A DNA stretch of 64,000 bases from Cellulomonas avistercoris (GTDB lineage: Bacteria > Actinomycetota > Actinomycetes > Actinomycetales > Cellulomonadaceae), in assembly GCF_014836445.1 (NCBI RefSeq), contig NZ_JACSQV010000003.1:44629-108628 (forward strand). Direction: 5' to 3'. A model generated the notes under the pieces. It did no database searches and was not told the origin of the DNA. It was given only the letters and a program-made list of their open reading frames with translations. This document shows positions 62,872 through 64,000 of this stretch, one piece after another. The translations under genes and the position numbers were made by a program. How positions within the stretch are numbered: position 1 is the first letter of the stretch; each line of letters begins with the position of its first letter.

Positions 62872-63675
62872 ATGCAAAAGCGCGACGAAATCCCGGATGC
62901 CATGAAACGAGCAGTGCGGCAGCGGTGTTGGTTTGGATGTGTTCTCTGCGGGATGCCCATCTATCACTACGACCATATGGTCGAGTACTCTTCGAGGCTC
63001 GCACACGAGGAGAGCAATATCACACTTCTCTGCCCCGCGCACCACGACGCAAAGTCGAGAGACCGATTGCCGCTGGCGAAGGTGGCTCAAGCCAACGCGA
63101 AACCCCATAACCAGGGCGCCATGCTGACAGGCGTCTATCCACTAACCACCTTCTACGGAGAAGAGTTCGCATTCTACCTAGGGTCGAACCATGTAAAAAC
63201 ACGTGTGCATCAAGGGTACTCAGAGGGTGCTGCGCTTTCTGTCGACGGGGGACCAGTCTTGGCCGCCCGCCTGCGAGACAACGAGATCGTCGTGCGTGCC
63301 GCGATACGAGATCGGGATAATCGGCCGGTCTTGCTCATTCGTGATAACGAATTGCGTCACGCGGCGGACGGGTGGGACGTTACATTTGAAGCCAACCGTT
63401 TGAAAATGTGGTCGGGCTCGAGGGGCATCGGGATGGAGATTGTGTTCGAGGAAGGTGCTCTGCGGGTAACCCGGGGAGAGATCTTCGCGAACGGACTGCT
63501 CTTTTCGATCCGAAAAGGCGAACTAATTGGCCCGGGCGCTTCGTTTAGCGACTGTAGCTTTAACTCGTGCGGGGTGAGCGCAGGGGTGTCGGAGCGCCCG
63601 GCATCGGCCCTGCTTCGGCTAGGCGACGGCCCACGTTTTGCATACGAACCCGTACCATCGTCCTTTTTGCGATAA
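62872..63675 (+). CDS. HNH-motif protein in a low-G+C segment
   Basis: A 267-residue protein. An HNH/treble-clef-like module occupies residues 18-60: Cys23-x2-Cys26, Asp34-His35, Asn49, Cys54, His57-His58, the arrangement of HNH endonucleases. The C-terminal 200 residues are unrecognised, mostly short alternating strands (FEANRLKMWSGSRGIGMEIVFEEGALRV). AAAGGAG lies 10 bases before ATG 62872. G+C is 58% in two 60-base stretches counted (63001-63060 and 63361-63420) against 73% in 62341-62400 of the upstream gene, and codons include AAA, AAT, TTT and TTG, so recent transfer is likely. It may be a mobile-element or defence nuclease; activity is not proven. Confidence 0.8.
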   Translation: MQKRDEIPDAMKRAVRQRCWFGCVLCGMPIYHYDHMVEYSSRLAHEESNITLLCPAHHDAKSRDRLPLAKVAQANAKPHNQGAMLTGVYPLTTFYGEEFAFYLGSNHVKTRVHQGYSEGAALSVDGGPVLAARLRDNEIVVRAAIRDRDNRPVLLIRDNELRHAADGWDVTFEANRLKMWSGSRGIGMEIVFEEGALRVTRGEIFANGLLFSIRKGELIGPGASFSDCSFNSCGVSAGVSERPASALLRLGDGPRFAYEPVPSSFLR

Positions 63676-63923
63676 GGCGATTGTGAACCGTGGAAAGGTG
63701 GCGAGCCTGGGAGTATTTATCGCGGCGGCTTGACGCAGGAGATTTGGGTGAATTTCGTCGAAAATGCAGACTTACGCTCGCTCCATGGAATGTGATCTGT
63801 GAACGGGTCATTCCTTATCGGTGTGCGGGCAGTGAGGTCGGGCTCACGACCGTCCTCGCCGCACCTCAAGTGCCCAGACCCATCGCACCGGAGGCAGCAC
63901 TTTCAGCACAACCGCCAGGATCG
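63676..63923 (+). other. Low-G+C spacer after the HNH gene, no clear gene
   Basis: 248 bases with mixed composition and no recognisable ORF. A GTG at 63799 opens a frame that reads without stops into the second repeat copy in the same frame as the beta-helix protein. The left part shares the low G+C of the HNH gene; from about 63830 it becomes G+C-rich again. I see no integrase, transposase end or tRNA. Confidence 0.5.
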
Positions 63924-64000
63924 GGGCACGTCGCTGCAGGACAACGTCGCCGACCACAACCAGGGCTGGGGCATCTACGCGCCCGGGGCGACGGACCTCG
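63924..64000 (+). repeat. 77-bp direct repeat, copy 2 (to window end)
   Basis: Exact copy of 62665-62741, cut off by the window end. If it continues, it would be a displaced 3' part of the beta-helix gene or the end of a paralogue. Confidence 0.97.

Noticed and set aside
58853..63004. A 1383-codon reverse-strand open frame reaching into the HNH gene
   Set aside because: Antisense to GH127 and the beta-helix gene; no domain in its translation.
63560..63811. An 83-codon reverse ORF overlapping the HNH gene end
   Set aside because: It overlaps the HNH coding end, has no ribosome site and its Arg/Ser-rich product shows no motif.

Overview
The window comes from a very G+C-rich actinobacterium (73% G+C in a 60-base stretch I counted). 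GTG starts, leaderless starts, actinobacterial gene families and many plant-polysaccharide genes suggest a Cellulomonas-like member of the Cellulomonadaceae. That placement is inference. I saw no rRNA, tRNA or CRISPR.

Layout. 0-3 kb: a marR-quinone reductase pair divergent from a peptide transporter, with two tandem operators between them. 2.9-9.7 kb: a LacI regulator divergent from a sugar ABC transporter and a GH3 enzyme, in the arrangement of Streptomyces bxlR-bxlEFGA. 9.8-14.9 kb: two dihydroxy-acid dehydratases of different iron-sulfur classes around two unknown genes. 15-16.7 kb: a secreted beta-solenoid-like carbohydrate-binding protein. 16.8-21.5 kb: four overlapping genes (PaaK-like adenylating enzyme, unknown, GNAT, Acg-type flavoprotein), possibly an undescribed small-molecule pathway. 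21.6-28.5 kb: membrane protein and TetR, GH13 glucosidase, FMN-binding-type protein, ABC exporter, lipoprotein. 28.5-32.1 kb: type III polyketide synthase, methyltransferase and flavoprotein in srsA-srsB-srsC order, divergent from a UbiA prenyltransferase.

32.2-41.7 kb is a branched-chain amino acid region: ilvB-ilvN-ilvC, an ASCH gene, leuB, ilvE, a membrane protein and cimA (citramalate synthase). ilvB and cimA each follow a tiny leader ORF rich in Ile/Leu/Val codons and an intrinsic terminator, so both look controlled by ribosome-mediated attenuation. With the ilvD genes at 10-15 kb, most steps to valine and isoleucine are present.

41.7-55.1 kb is mostly housekeeping: lipoate ligase, DUF202 pair, YggS, YqgE, YccF, YbaK, VIT-type transporter, DEAD-box helicase, APH-like kinase, MgtE, FadD, RNase HI. 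55.1-61.6 kb is a sugar-catabolic unit: thuA and two Gfo/Idh/MocA genes, a LacI regulator and a divergent GH127 enzyme. Closely related palindromes stand before the thuA operon and in the lacI-GH127 gap.

The right end is the oddest part. After a secreted beta-helix gene, base composition drops (58% G+C in two stretches counted) over an HNH-motif gene. At 63924 a perfect copy of 77 bases from the 3' part of the beta-helix gene begins and runs to the window end. This looks like an acquired segment that duplicated or replaced the end of its host gene, though an assembly boundary must be excluded.
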